Positions 9,113 through 21,016 of a stretch of DNA of 64,000 nt are shown here, one piece after another. The position numbers and the translations under genes are program-made. This DNA is from Talaromyces rugulosus (lineage: Eukaryota; Ascomycota; Eurotiomycetes; Eurotiales; Trichocomaceae), in NCBI RefSeq assembly GCF_013368755.1, contig NC_049563.1, forward strand, positions 5,394,001-5,458,000, given 5' to 3'. The notes under the pieces are model-generated. The model had not been told where the DNA came from. It saw only the letters and a list, made by a program, of their open reading frames with translations, and did no database searches. Positions within the stretch are counted from its first letter, which is position 1. The number at the start of each line of letters is the position of its first letter.

Positions 9113-11408
9113 TCACAGACCATAAAAGGATGCCACCTCCTGGCCCAGCCAATTGTAGTTGTAGAACATCGGGTTAATGATCATCAATGGGTCGGTGGGA
9201 GCCATCAAATTAGCCGGGATCTGCTCGTACAACTGTTGCTGCTGCTCCATTGTGACTTGGGACATGCGGTTCAAGACCTGCTGGGTCTGTGCCTTGAACT
9301 GACTGGTGAGGCGATCTGCCCCTTGCCGCTTCTGTCGAAATTCATCGAGTAACACTTGGATAGTGTCAAGCGAGTCGTACGCTTGCGGGTTATTCCATAT
9401 AAGGTCGTTGCCCTGTCGTAGCGAGCGAATGTTCTGCTCCAGACACCAGAGAATAGTCACGCCGGCAGAGTATACGTGGCAAAGGGTAATCCACAGCCAT
9501 TTGATCTTGCCAGCCGCGTAATTACGCGAGTAGGACTGCACGAGAAGGATGCTCGAATCACCGCAGCCAATGATGCAAGTAGCGTCAGGATAAGGGTTGA
9601 GAGTGGATGGACGGTATAAAAGAGATAAAGCGGAATTGTATAGAAAGTCGTAGTAGTTGGTGGAGTAATGCATACAGCTTTCAACAACAGGAGCGGATAT
9701 GCGCCAAGAATCAAGCTCCTGTCGAAATTCATGGATTATAGGCATCACGCTTGGGCTACTTGGGTCGGCATGAGGGTTGTACACTATGCTTCGTGTTAGC
9801 GAGGGGTTACCCATTTCTCAAAAGTTAACAAAACTCACGGCATCCATATATTCGCGAAAAAATCCGGCGCAATCGGACGACTTGTATTGATATCGACATT
9901 GAACAGTTTCCCGGGGCTTCCATCCAGTTTTCATCCAGCTCGCGCGGTACATCGACTACGATATCCTCGTCGGAAATGCCCAGCGGCCGGCTCAACGTGA
10001 CGGAGATCAACCGATCCAGGTTGTATAAACTCCAAAAGGCACGCTTGCCCATTTCATACTCGACGATATTTTTCGTTGTCATATTAGAGGGAGGTCTTGC
10101 CTTGTGTAGGCCTAAACTTGTGGTAAGCCTCATGGCTGTCCCCAACACATGCCAAATACTTGGACCCGACGGGGTCGACAGCGAATATAGCGCCAAACTC
10201 AAAAGAGCTTGCAAGGACACTCGGTCCTCATTCTGTAGCGTCGGCGGTAACGTTTGCCTAGCTGCACCGTAGAAAGCAGTTGCTTGTGTGATATCGTTCG
10301 TGGTTGTGAGAAGAGCAGTTGCTATTGTGATGTGATATGAATTCTGCACCTCTGGGGAGACTGGTTGGCTTTGATAAATGCGCCGCATTCCTCGCATGAA
10401 TTCAATTTTGTGCAGAAATGGGTACTGTGTCCCAATGCCTTCAAAATACGAACCCACGAGCCGCTCTGCTTCTTCCCACGACGATAACAGGCGAACGTGT
10501 GGGATGATAGAGGACGCGGGCCGAGGAACTATATTCCTCCGGTTTTCGAGCTTGTCGCGAAATATTTCTGAAATGTTCGGTAGTTGGCCGCCGTCTAAAG
10601 GCGGTAGAGAAGATGGTCTGCTCATTGGCGAGCTCACCACGTCGAGACCTTCGTCGTGGGCGACCAGGCCTGGACCAGCCCGGGGTTGTCCCAGGAGTGA
10701 TGGCACTTGAAACCATTCATCGGTTTCTACTGGTTGTTCTTCCTGTTCTTCCTGCTTTGGCTGTGGTTGCGGTTCTGGCTGCTGGTGTTGTTGCTGCTGG
10801 TGGCTCTGGCTTTGGCCCTCCTCGATGACATTATACGCCCCCGTGGGTTTGTTGGTTACATCTACCCCGGCCTGTGACCGTAATAATTGTTCCAGCCATT
10901 CCACGCGCTTCTCAAGGTTCTCAATCTGGTCTCTAGGTACCGGTTGATGCGCGACTGATTGCCCCAGCGTCAGCACCGTGCACACGACACCGGCGCGCGT
11001 ACAGGCAGTGCAGTTGGGATAGCGAAAGTCGCATTTCTTCTTCCGTTTCCGACAAAATTCGCATGCGGTCGAGACACGTTTGGTCTTGGAGCCGGAGCCA
11101 TCGCGATCGCCGCCCTCGGGGCTTTGCGGCGACAGCGGGCGTTTTCCCAACAAGGCTGAGTTGTTCGCGAGTAGTGCCGAGCTACCAGGCGTAGTCGATT
11201 CGACCTGGTGAACCGAAGACGAGGAGCCGGGCGACACCGAGGACGAAAGAACTGAGGCTGCAGGCGGCGGCGGCGGCGCGGTTGGAGGCAGGTTCGTAGA
11301 CACAGTGGGATTCAGTCGAAACCGGCCCAGCTGGCCACGAAAATTCGAAGGCTTGTCGGCCGAGCGATTGCTATTAGCAGCTGCACCGGCGGCGGCGGTG
11401 GTCATCAT
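9113..11408 (-). CDS. Zn2Cys6 transcription factor, 2 exons, 746 aa
   Basis: Exons are 9839-11408 and 9113-9783, joined by a GTGAGT...TAG intron; together 747 codons with the stop. The Zn2Cys6 DNA-binding cluster has Cys116, 119, 126, 133, 136 and 143 (C-x2-C-x6-C-x6-C-x2-C-x6-C) with basic loop RKRKKK. A short coiled coil follows (IENLEKRVEWLEQLL), the usual dimerisation element. The fungal-specific regulatory domain spans about residues 310-560 (YPFLHKIEFM, SLGLHKARPP, KRAFWSLYNLDRL). Low-complexity Ala/Ser/Pro stretches precede the zinc cluster and a Gln/Pro/Glu-rich stretch lies between the coiled coil and the regulatory domain. Nuclear regulator; target genes cannot be told from sequence. 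The nearest metabolic neighbour is the D-amino-acid oxidase upstream in the same orientation. Confidence 0.9.
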
Positions 11409-12459
11409 ATATAACTGTTCTTATTACACACAGCTGGGCGGCTCAATCCGCCGTGCGCCGAGACTGGGAGGAGGATTTTCCCTTGTTGCAGCTTTTGCGA
11501 GTCGTCCGCTTTTCGGAAAATCCGCGGGTCAGCGACACCAGGGCCAGGCGATGTGTCTCCGCCCAGCTCTCATCCGGGGCAGAGCTGTTCTGCTTGTTGC
11601 AAGAAAGCGAGAGAGACGCCGCGATACAGAAGATCAGATCGAGAGGCCAGGGAGCGGAGTCGCCATTCTCGTTGTGCTCGGATCGGCAGTTTGTGCTCTT
11701 CCGGCCGGTGTGGGGAAGGCTGATCGGCACCGTGGATGCGACAAAGGGCAAAGTCTAATAATAGAAGTGGTCCAATTGTGTTCTAGCAGCACATCGTCGC
11801 ATGGTAGTTATGCTTGATCCATCTGTAAGTCGCACAGGAGTCACGCCTGCCGCATGTCTCTTCGCACGTGTTGAGGCCGACAGCCAGACTCGGGCGGTCA
11901 CGGGGTATTGGCTGGCCCTGGACCGCAGTACTCGATTGGCTGATAACCCCTGTACGGTCCCACCCGTTTTGGTATCACCATTGGCCGGAAACTTTCCGTA
12001 GTGGGGCTTCCCGACAGGGCGACTTGCTAAATCTGGATATAGGTGGGGCTAGTCGTCCAATGACACGCGGCGCCATTGCGAATTGTTTTAGATCTCGGCC
12101 CGAAAGCAAAGCCTCAGATGAAACACACTATGTGAGTAAGTATCAGTTTCAGTCGAGGTTAGGGATCGATGATTGGTCTTTGTATATTTTCAGGTTCCAA
12201 AAGGCTTCAATTTCTTCGGAATATAATCAGTAAATGATGAGCTGTAAATCGATGTGTGGAAAGCTTCGAATGTTGAAATCAGAGGATATATTGGTATTGG
12301 TATTAGATATGCCTGGTATGGATGTATACTTTGAATAGATACATCAATGATGCTCAAGTGCAATAAACAGTCAAGACGCCTGATGCAAGAAACATTTGAA
12401 TGAACAAGCTGCAACGTACAACAAAAATTATAGATGGCTGAAAATATAGTGATATCATA
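11409..12459. other. Intergenic; long 5' region of the Zn2Cys6 gene
   Basis: GC-rich, no supported gene. Several short frames are open on both strands but lack domain character. It should contain the regulator's promoter and the oxidase terminator. Confidence 0.4.
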
Positions 12460-13685
12460 TTATTGTTGCAGGACAACGTGGTCAAACTCGGCCTGCTCGA
12501 CCATCTTAAACAACGCATCAGCCACGCCATAGCTGAACGCGTAGCCACCACCGGCAAATCCATACGCCGACAGCACTGTTCGATTGCCGATTTTCTGCGA
12601 CTCTAGACGAAACCCACCGTCGCGGGCTGGTCGGATGCCAATCACATAGCTCACGTCTGACTCGGCTGGTTCTGCCGGGACAGCGTCGGGAGCAAGATTG
12701 TGGCATCGACGGATCTCGTCACGGGCAACTTCCATATCAGGCTCTCCGCTCCTATAATTCATAACAGTTAGCACTTGGATGCCTGGCACACCAGGGAGCC
12801 CGTGGGAATTGGGCGACTCACAGGTTGTCTCGGGAATTGTGACCCCCGAGAATAAGATGCCCTGTTATGGGACGGGGGATGATATATGTGTATTCCTTTC
12901 CAAGGCGGAAGATCAGGTCATGGTGGTTTGGAGTCCGAAGGCACACGTTCTGGCCACGGTCCGGGAAAGACTTCTTGTCAAGCACATCGGTCAGGTCCCG
13001 ACTGCCCCAGCCACTGGCGTTAATAAAGACACTGGAGTCTGGATACATGTCGTACAACTCCTGGAGAGATGCTACTTTCTGGCGCACAAACTGGCCGCCC
13101 AGCGACTTGACCTTGGCACCAATCCATGGAATGTGAATGCTAGGATCGACTACCGGGCAGTCGTATTCCCATACTGTGTCGAACTCGGACGAGTATTCAC
13201 CCGGCTGTAATGTTCGAAACTATTGATAAAAATCACGCCACATCAGCACACTGTTTCATATTTAGAATATTCGAGTTACATTGGGGCGGACCAACATTCT
13301 TCAATACCGTCTTTCCCCATAGGGACGAGTTCTTTCCGGGAGCAAAATCCAAGCACTCCCGACTATTGACGATACAGACCCCGGACGAAGGACCCTCTTC
13401 GGCGATCTGGAGCAGTCGTCGATGCGTGACAGCCTGCAAGTATTTCTGGTCATCGGGGATGTTGGCAGCAGCATGCCATGCAGCTCCAGCCCACGCTGAG
13501 GCGTAGAAAATGCTGTCGTCACCCGGAAGGTACTCTCCCACTAGGGTGACTTGAAAGCCATTCTGCAGCAGCTGCAGGGCAGCAGCACAGCCGATAATGC
13601 CTGCACCGAGGATGACAACCGGCCGACGAGGGAAAGGGGTATCCTTCTCGCCTGGTACCTTCACTTGACCCGGCATGGTAACCAT
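12460..13685 (-). CDS. D-amino-acid oxidase family FAD enzyme, 3 exons, 359 aa
   Basis: It oxidatively deaminates D-amino acids to 2-oxo acids, NH3 and H2O2. Proposed exons are 13296-13685, 12822-13219 and 12460-12751 (360 codons). The ADP-binding Rossmann motif is VVILGAGIIGCAAALQL at about 20-36. Exon 2 gives the DAAO core (YIIPRPITGHLILGG) and exon 3 the C-terminal signature region (SYVIGIRPARDGGFRLE). The first donor is the weak GTTGGT at 13295: the better-looking GTAACT at 13279 breaks the frame, whereas GTTGGT gives WGKTVLKN-FRTLQPGEY, which fits the family. The protein ends ...VVLQQ, without the SKL-type peroxisomal signal that many fungal DAAOs carry. Next to it is a Zn2Cys6 regulator. 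Confidence 0.85.
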
Positions 13686-13775
13686 TTGACTCGAGATGTT
13701 GACGATAATTCACTCAGAGCAACTTAAGAGTCTTATAAAATGTAAGCAACGAAACCGTTGCTTGATGTTCCCGGG

Positions 13776-13796
13776 AAAAAAAAAAAAAAAAAAAAA
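13776..13796. repeat. Poly-A tract
   Basis: 21 consecutive A, just upstream of the D-amino-acid oxidase start (which lies on the minus strand). Confidence 0.9.
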
Positions 13797-13964
13797 CAAA
13801 AACAAAAAGAGAATGGAGGAAAACGCAGGATAAATATACAAGGCCACCCCGGACTGCACTGCTCAAGCAACAGACATGTTATATAAAATGCGTATAATAA
13901 TTGGAGAGCGAGACCCTGTATATACAGCAACCCGGGATGGCCCGTAACCAGTAAGCATTGGATG

Positions 13965-13984
13965 TATATATATATATATATATA
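13965..13984. repeat. (AT)n microsatellite
   Basis: TA dinucleotide run of about 20 bp. Confidence 0.85.
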
Positions 13985-15383
13985 CGACGACGACTTTTTT
14001 TTTCTTTTTGGTAGAAGCATCGGGCGAGCAGTCGGGTCAAGCCGACAAGGCTCGCTATTCCTTCCGGCTACACGCCCAATCGGGGACTGTAGCCTCGGAC
14101 ATACCCCGCGTTCCAGACTACGCCTTGAAACGGGCTGTGTCCGCATCCGGCTTAGTGCTCCGTTCCATATTTGTGAAACGGGTTCGAGCCATCTGTAATT
14201 TATATACTAATTGTTTATGATCGATGGCGGCTGAGCCAATTGATGGCCTCAGCTCTTCAAATGGGCCCTCAACGTCAACACTGCTGTTTCAGGGATCGAT
14301 CTTTTTGCTGATAGCCCAATACTGTTATCCTCACTGCGGAATATGTCTACCTGTTCGTATCGAGTATGCGCACGCCTTAAAGCTTAAAACGGACGTGTAC
14401 TGCATCCTGCGTAGTACAACGGAGTATCTGTGTAACAGGCGGCTTGTTCCGCCGGGCGTGCGCGCCCAGCGGCCCGAGATTACTACTAATATAACTATAA
14501 TAAATAAGAACGAGCTGTCATCGGTTAAGAGCTGTACTTGCAGCTCCTCCTCGCTCATACCTCCCTCCTGACTATCAACGGATGTGTTGGGTGTGTACTA
14601 ACTAACACATGCAATTAATCTGGTGATCGAGCCCCATCGCCCGCCGCCTGAACACCACGATCCACTCCACATGGTACCATACAAAGCTATAGCATACAAG
14701 ATACCTCTGGCCGTCTGGTAGCCTAGCAGGACGGGTTGAGCCGATGAACCCAGAAAAGTAATCCGATCTTCAGCCCAGCTGTCACGTTTTTCCTAACAAT
14801 TTGGGTTTTTTTTCCACGACATGGACTCGTATATATGCCGTCGATCTCGCCGTCTCGTTTTTTGGACGTTGCTCGTCGAAGGAGCATCGGCTAATAGCTC
14901 ATGCATTAAAGCCCAACAAAAACATCCCGCTCCAGATCGCTTGTCGTCTCAATGTGTCGGGTTACACCGCCGCTTGCCAATTCGATCGATCAAAAGGGGA
15001 CCACAATGATTGGCCAAAGCTTCACAAGTATACGATTACGACGGCCAGTGCCGCGTCAGACAGCGGAGTCTTATTCTTCTCATGGCAATAATCAAAAAGA
15101 AAACGGGAAGAGCTGAAATTACTTCGCTGCAGGAGGATTTAAGCCAATACTCCTGCTACTAATACTGCCCCCCCCTATACGACATGCAGTCGCAGTTTTC
15201 AGTTTTGCTTTGAAAGGGCCTTTGACAGATCCGCAAGATACGGCACGCAACAGGCAACATGCAACCAAAGAAATATTTAGTGCCGATGATTGACACGGGT
15301 CTAAAGATAGAGCCGAGCTCGGGCTAGCACAGTACCGTGTCTGCCTGAGGCACCCACCAACCGCATCATGTGATGCTACTCAT

Positions 15384-15480
15384 CACGTGCACTCGGCACA
15401 GTGCCGGACGCCGGCCCTATCCCTATACGGCCATTCTCCGAGCCACCTGCCATTTCCGACGAGTGCTGCAGGATCACGTG
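15384..15480. promoter_or_regulatory. Pair of CACGTG E-boxes
   Basis: Palindromic TCACGTGC at 15384 and 15475, 91 bp apart. CACGTG is the target of fungal bHLH factors. About 650-750 bp upstream of the transporter start, so a link to it is only a guess. Confidence 0.3.
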
Positions 15481-16131
15481 CGCGATTCCCTGGACTCGGT
15501 CCACCACCACCAGACTCCGAAGCGAAGGCAAAAAAAGGCATCCACTAACTTTCTTGGGCCTGGCTTCAATTGGCCATCCGCCCTTCTCCGTCGTGGATAT
15601 GGAGGGGCGATCTGCGGTTTCTGGGCCCAAATATGGCCAGAAACCAACAGACACAGGGCCGTCGCTCGGTTACAAGAGATAAGCGACCTGGTCCGGCCAT
15701 GGCCAACTGCACGGAGAACGGAGTACAGATACCAAGTACGTACGCAGTATCCGAAGGCTACGTACAAAGAATCTAAGGATTCGTGCGGCACTCTGCGCCA
15801 ACGTTGCAGTGGACCCTTAACGGTCGAACTAGCGACGCGCCTACGAGCTGTCTGTCCATTCAGCGTCTCTTGCATATCGCGTTCACCCCGGTATTATTTG
15901 CTCCTGCACTATTGCTCTTTGGAGTTTGGACGCTGTTGGTCTGCGCCAGATCTCTAGGGGCAAACCCGAAGCACGTAAGACGGGAAGACGGCACTACTAA
16001 CTCCCTAATGGAGCCAACACGATCTTCCACGTTCTTCGGGAGCTCGAATCCATTTTTTGCCCATGTCCCACTGTTGATGACACTTGCAACCGGCGATCAA
16101 TCGAGTCACTAAGAGACCTGGATGTCCAAGG

Positions 16132-18809
16132 ATGGACGAGAAAATGGGTCCCAGTCCGACGAGAACAACAGCTGTGGAAGAAGACAAGTCGCATCCCGAG
16201 GACAAGGGCCAACGGCCTGAGGTAAGAATTCTATTTTCCCTCAAGGCATCGCGAAACCCGGATTTGAAATCAGCCTGTCTGATCTAACGCGACTTTTTCT
16301 AATACTCGTCTTGTAGGTCACTACAAAGGACAAGTCCCAATCCTCGGCCGATTATACTAGCGACCAAGTTGTAATTGATGATGATGAGGCGCGAAAGGTC
16401 ATTGATTATGATGCCAATGATTCGCCATATCCGGAGGTTCGAGCAGTCGTGCCGGCCACCGATGACCAGTCACTTCCGGTGAACACAGTGCGCATGTGGG
16501 TGATTGGTATACTTTTCACCATCGTAAGTTGTCATTGCTGTCATGACGGAGCAATCCTGCTAACGCTACCTAGATTGGAAGCGCATTGAATCAACTGTTC
16601 AGTTTGCGCAAACCCAGCGTCACTATCAACATGCTCGTCGGCCAGTTGTTGGCGTATCCCGTGGGCGTTGCTTGGGCTCGACTGATGCCCATTGGATTTT
16701 TGAACCCGGATCGCAATTTCAATATCAAGGAACACGCTCTTATAACAATCATGGCCAATGTCTCCTTCGGATCTGCAGCTGCCACCCAGGTCATTGAAGC
16801 CACGATGAAATTCTACAACTTGGGGTCTCAGCCTGGATTCGGCATCCTGCTCACAATCAGTACACAACTGTTTGGCTTTGGCTTGGCTGGGCTCTTTCAA
16901 CGCTGGTTGGTGCAGCCCGCGGCCATGATCTGGCCGGGAGTGTTATCGAACGCGGCGCTATTCATGACGCTGCACTCCAAAGTAAATGCGCTCGCCGACG
17001 GCTGGACCATGACGCGCCGGAAGTTCTTTCTCATCGTATTTGGCGCTGGATTTGTGTGGTACTTCCTTCCGGGTTTCTTGTTCACCGCATTGAGTTACTT
17101 TAGTTTCATTTGCTGGATTGTCCCCAATAATGTCGTGGTCAACCAACTTTTCGGACAAGTGACTGGCTTGGGAATGTCTGTGTTGACCTTTGACTGGAGC
17201 CAGGTATGTACAACCCAGAAAAATGACAACAACGCACCGCTAATACAAGTTAGGTTGTTTATGCCAATGCAAACCCGCTGCTGACGCCGTTCTGGGCTGG
17301 GGTAAATGTCATGGGAGGCTTTGTGTTTTTCTTTTGGCTCATCTGCCCTATCCTTTACTACACGAATACTTGGAACTTTGCATATCTGCCAATGATGAAC
17401 TCGGGTGTGTTCGACAACACTGGCGCGTCATACAACACGAGTAGAATTATGAATGTCGATGGAACGGTCAACGCCAAGGCCTACCAGGAATATTCGCCCC
17501 TTTTCCTACCTGCTGGCTATGCTCTCACGTACGGCATTGCCTTCGCTAACTTGACGGGTATTTTTGTGCACATTGCCCTGTACCACGGGAAAGAAATCTG
17601 GACAATCTGGAGAGGCGACGGCAAAAAGGATGTTCACGCACGATTGAATGCTGTTTATCAGCAGGTCCCCTGGTGGTGGTTCGCTGGCGTCACCTTGATC
17701 ATGTGGGCGTTGAGCATTGTTGTCAATGAGGTCTGGCATACCGGTCTTCCTGTCTGGGCCGTGATTGTCGGCTTTTTGATGCCGCTGGTTTACTTCCTGC
17801 CTGTTGGAATCATCAAAGCTCTGACCAACATCAGCACCAACGAGATCAATCTTCTCACAGAATTCATTGGTGGTTATGCGTTCCTAGGATCACCGATTGC
17901 CAACATGTCTTTTAAATTCCTTGGTTATGCCGGTGTTGCGCAGGGACTAGAGTAAGCGCTGCGTCTGGGGAGCATTCAATGAGCCGGCAACTAACACGAA
18001 CACCAGGTTTATCGCTGATCAAAAACTCGGACACTATTTCCACATACCGCCTCGGACGGTGTTTATGGCACAAGGACTAGCGACTCTCGTAGGAGCTCTC
18101 GTGCAAGCGGGGCTGACAATTGGCGTTCTCGATGGGGTGAATAACGTCTGCACGTCTGCTCAATCCGACGGCTACAGCTGCCCACACGGTCAAGTGACAT
18201 ACTCATCGTCTCTGATTTGGGGTAAATACCCCCTCTATATTTCGTGGAAAGCAACTAACGTTTTGCAGGCGCCCTCGGCCCCGGCCGCAGCTATTCACCT
18301 GGTCAAATCTACGGCGACTTGCTGTGGTTCTTCCTCATTGGGCCTGCCGTTGTGCTCGTCACATGGCTATTGGGTCGCAAATGGAAGTTCTTCAACTACG
18401 TCACATGGCCTGTGATCTTTGGAGGCATGAGCCTCGTCCCGCCAGCTACTGGCATCAACTTTTCGTCCTGGTGGGCGTTTAATGTTCTCTTTAACGGTGT
18501 TATCAAGCGTCGCAAGAGCGCGTGGTGGTCTAAATATAGTATGTTTCTCGAATCTTGATCCACAAGCCAAAAGTGGCACTTTTACTCGAAGTACCATCTA
18601 ACAAGTGCAAACCAGATTTCGTTCTCGCCGCCGCTCTCGACTGCGGTGTCGCAGTGTCTCTTGTCATTATCTTCTTCTGCATCGTCCTTCCTGGTGCTAG
18701 TCTCAAGTGGTGGGGAAACACGGTCTATTCGACAACGGCCGATGGACTGGGCACTCCATGGAAGAAGCTTGCTCCCGGCGAGACGTTTGGCCCGGCGACG
18801 TGGACCTGA
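16132..18809 (+). CDS. Oligopeptide transporter (OPT family), 7 exons, 767 aa
   Basis: A proton-coupled plasma-membrane importer of tetra/pentapeptides. Exons are 16132-16221, 16317-16523, 16574-17203, 17254-17951, 18007-18221, 18269-18538 and 18616-18809; all GT-AG with matching phases, 768 codons in total. The hydrophilic N-terminus (about 85 residues) is followed by many hydrophobic helices. OPT landmarks include SLRKPSVTINMLVGQLLAYPVGVAWA, YFLPGFLFTALSYF, STNEINLLTEFIGGYAFLG, GMSLVPPATGINFSSW and the terminal NFVLAAALDCG. I used the ATG at 16132; the nearby ATG at 16122 is in another frame that soon stops. Length is typical of fungal OPTs. It follows peptide- and amino-acid-related genes, so a nutritional role fits. 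Confidence 0.94.
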
Positions 18810-19728
18810 GTTGATTGAACAAAGCTGAAACTAATGTGATTTATTGTAATATTATTTATTTACTTTGCCAATTTTGAATGTGAAATGTTCAATGCGAACG
18901 CGAAGTGCAATTGTAAAGCAAAAAGAAAAAAGAAAAAGAAAAACAATAGCCTTGCGTCAGTGGGGACCGGGGTACCTTGCCGATCACCAAGAATACGAGC
19001 TTCTGATCACAGATGCTCAGATTTGATTAAATGATATCATCATGTGGTCTGCTTTCTCTACCTACAGAAACTCGCCGGCACTACTGTAACAAATATAGAG
19101 GTGAGGTTTTGTCAATCAAGATTCAAAAGAAGCCACCATGTCACATCATCAACAACAAAAACAGCGTGGCGTGCCAGGAGCAATATAATTGACCATCCGT
19201 GACCACACGTGGGAATCATAGCTCCACTATACGAGTAAGGGACCAATAGCACTAATATCAAGAAACACTCAACATGACAACCCCAGCTGAAGGTTACTTG
19301 AACGACTCGCGATATGTATCCTAGAAAGGAATAACTGACTTTTTATTTTATTTTGTTGAATGCAAAGCTCGTGTCACGTCACTGACTTAGTACATACATT
19401 TTAATTACTCGATGCTTTTTTCGTGTGGAAATGCTACGTTGCTTTACCCGTTTGGGAAATTGATTTACCTTCCTTCCGCATTGAGGTTAAGGGGTGACCA
19501 ATTTATGCTGATTAAAGATATGCATATTCTAGATATTTATTTTTTATTTTTATTGTCCGATTTGTTATTGAACACAACGAAATTGAGAAAATTGATCGCG
19601 TGAGATTATAGGGGAGCATTGCATGAATTCGATAGTAAATTAACCATTGCTAAGCGTTAACCGCCCCAAGAATACGAGACCATACGTGGATTCAGCTTGA
19701 CAGTTCCAACGACCCGTTTACTCTGTAC

Positions 19729-19755
19729 ATTATTATTATTATTATTATTATTATT
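19729..19755. repeat. (ATT)n microsatellite
   Basis: Nine uninterrupted ATT units. Confidence 0.9.
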
Positions 19756-20081
19756 TTAAACCTTCCAAATTTAGATGAGCCAACGTTTGATAAAACTCGT
19801 ATTCCTCAGCTATCTACCGTCTCAGGATTTGTCGCCGATAACATGTGCAGACATCGCAAGCTGAGCACTGCCGCCGCCCTGTGCCCACCTCGTATTAAGC
19901 ATATCTGAAGTGGGCCCGCGCAGTGGAGTCAGGGTGTTTGAGATGGCCATTCTGAGATATATTCAGCGAAACAACGTGCATTAGCGAAGTGGCGCGGCGA
20001 TCGCCCTGCTTTCCGCCCCATAGTCAGTACTGGATTATGTCGATCAAATCTATCAAAGATGTACTCTGTATGGCGACAAAG

Positions 20082-20090
20082 TATAAAAGG
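20082..20090 (+). promoter_or_regulatory. TATA box of GH25 gene
   Basis: TATAAAAGG, 72 bp before the ATG, with an A-rich leader following. Strong core promoter match. Confidence 0.65.
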
Positions 20091-20161
20091 GCAGAGCAAG
20101 CCCCCGCTTGAATTCGGAATTAGACAAGACAGCAAGAAAAAAAAACTCAAAACAATTCAAG

Positions 20162-20902
20162 ATGAAATCATTCTTCTCTGCTCTCGCAGCCTCCTCTGCC
20201 CTTGTCGGCGCCGCCACTGCGGCAACTGTTCAGGGCTTTGATATCAGTAGCTACCAGGGCAGTGTTGACTTTGCCGCTGCTTACAGCTCTGGAGCACGAT
20301 TCGTCATCATCAAGGTTAGTACTCTTTTGAAAATTATATGTTGATAGTCTTTCTAACAACTGGTATAGGCCACTGAGGGAACGACTTATATCGACTCTGC
20401 TTTCTCTGACCACTATACTGGCGCCACCAAGGCAGGCCTTATTCGCGGTGGCTACCACTTTGCGCACCCTGATAGCAGCTCTGGCGCCGAGCAGGCCAAC
20501 TACTTCCTTGCACACGGCGGTGGCTGGTCCAACGACGGTATCACGCTGCCCGGCATGCTGGATATCGAATACGCTCCCAGCGGCAACGAATGCTACGGTC
20601 TCTCGGCCAGCTCCATGGTGAGCTGGATCACCGACTTTGTCGACACCTACCACTCCAAGACCGGTCGTTACCCCCTGATCTACTCAACCAACGACTGGTG
20701 GACATCGTGCACCGGAAACTCGGCTGCCTTTAGCAAGAACTCTCCGCTCGTGTTGGCTCGCTATGGCTCCTCAGCCGGAACCATCCCCGGCGGCTGGCCG
20801 TTTGAGACTATCTGGCAGAACGCCGATAGCTATAAGTATGGTGGCGACTCGGATATCTTCAATGGTGACGAGACCCAGCTTAAGAAGATTGCTAGCGGTT
20901 AA
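20162..20902 (+). CDS. Secreted GH25 muramidase (Chalaropsis-type lysozyme), 2 exons, 228 aa
   Basis: It hydrolyses the beta-1,4 bond between N-acetylmuramic acid and N-acetylglucosamine in bacterial peptidoglycan. Exons are 20162-20314 and 20369-20902, 229 codons with the stop. A signal peptide covers about residues 1-20 (MKSFFSALAASSALVGAATA). The GH25 core begins at VQGFDISSYQG (Asp27) and contains the acidic DxE pair Asp116/Glu118 in MLDIEYAP; IYSTNDWWTSC and ARYGSSAG follow at the usual spacing. A single-domain enzyme of normal length with no wall-binding module. Likely secreted against bacteria or for peptidoglycan feeding. Confidence 0.93.
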
Positions 20903-21016
20903 GCATGTTTTCCGATTTAGATTATACGAGCTGATTATACGAGGGAATGGACATATATAGGACTGTCGCTACATACAAGAATGACACGTTTTTTGGTAGT
21001 TTTGATGGCTTTGAAT

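Larger units (their letters stand above)
13686..16131. other. 2.4-kb intergenic region upstream of the oligopeptide transporter
   Basis: No convincing gene on either strand. It includes simple repeats and two CACGTG boxes. The larger plus and minus frames at 15370-15957 look like chance frames in GC-rich DNA. It is probably the long regulatory region of the transporter plus the oxidase promoter. Confidence 0.4.
18810..20161. other. Intergenic, AT-rich in the middle
   Basis: No supported gene. Bases about 19330-19620 are AT-rich. A trinucleotide microsatellite and the muramidase promoter lie on the right side. Confidence 0.4.

Noticed and set aside
13233..13295. Donor GTAACT at 13279 for the first oxidase intron
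   Set aside because: Gives a frameshift with every nearby acceptor; GTTGGT at 13295 keeps frame and family sequence.
14130..14200. Possible tRNA T-loop (GGTTCGAGCC) near 14168
   Set aside because: No matching acceptor stem, D-arm or anticodon arm could be laid out around it.
15370..15957. Overlapping open frames of 195 and 133 codons on opposite strands
   Set aside because: GC-rich intergenic DNA with mutually antisense frames, Arg/Pro/Thr-rich random-looking translation, no motif or plausible splicing.
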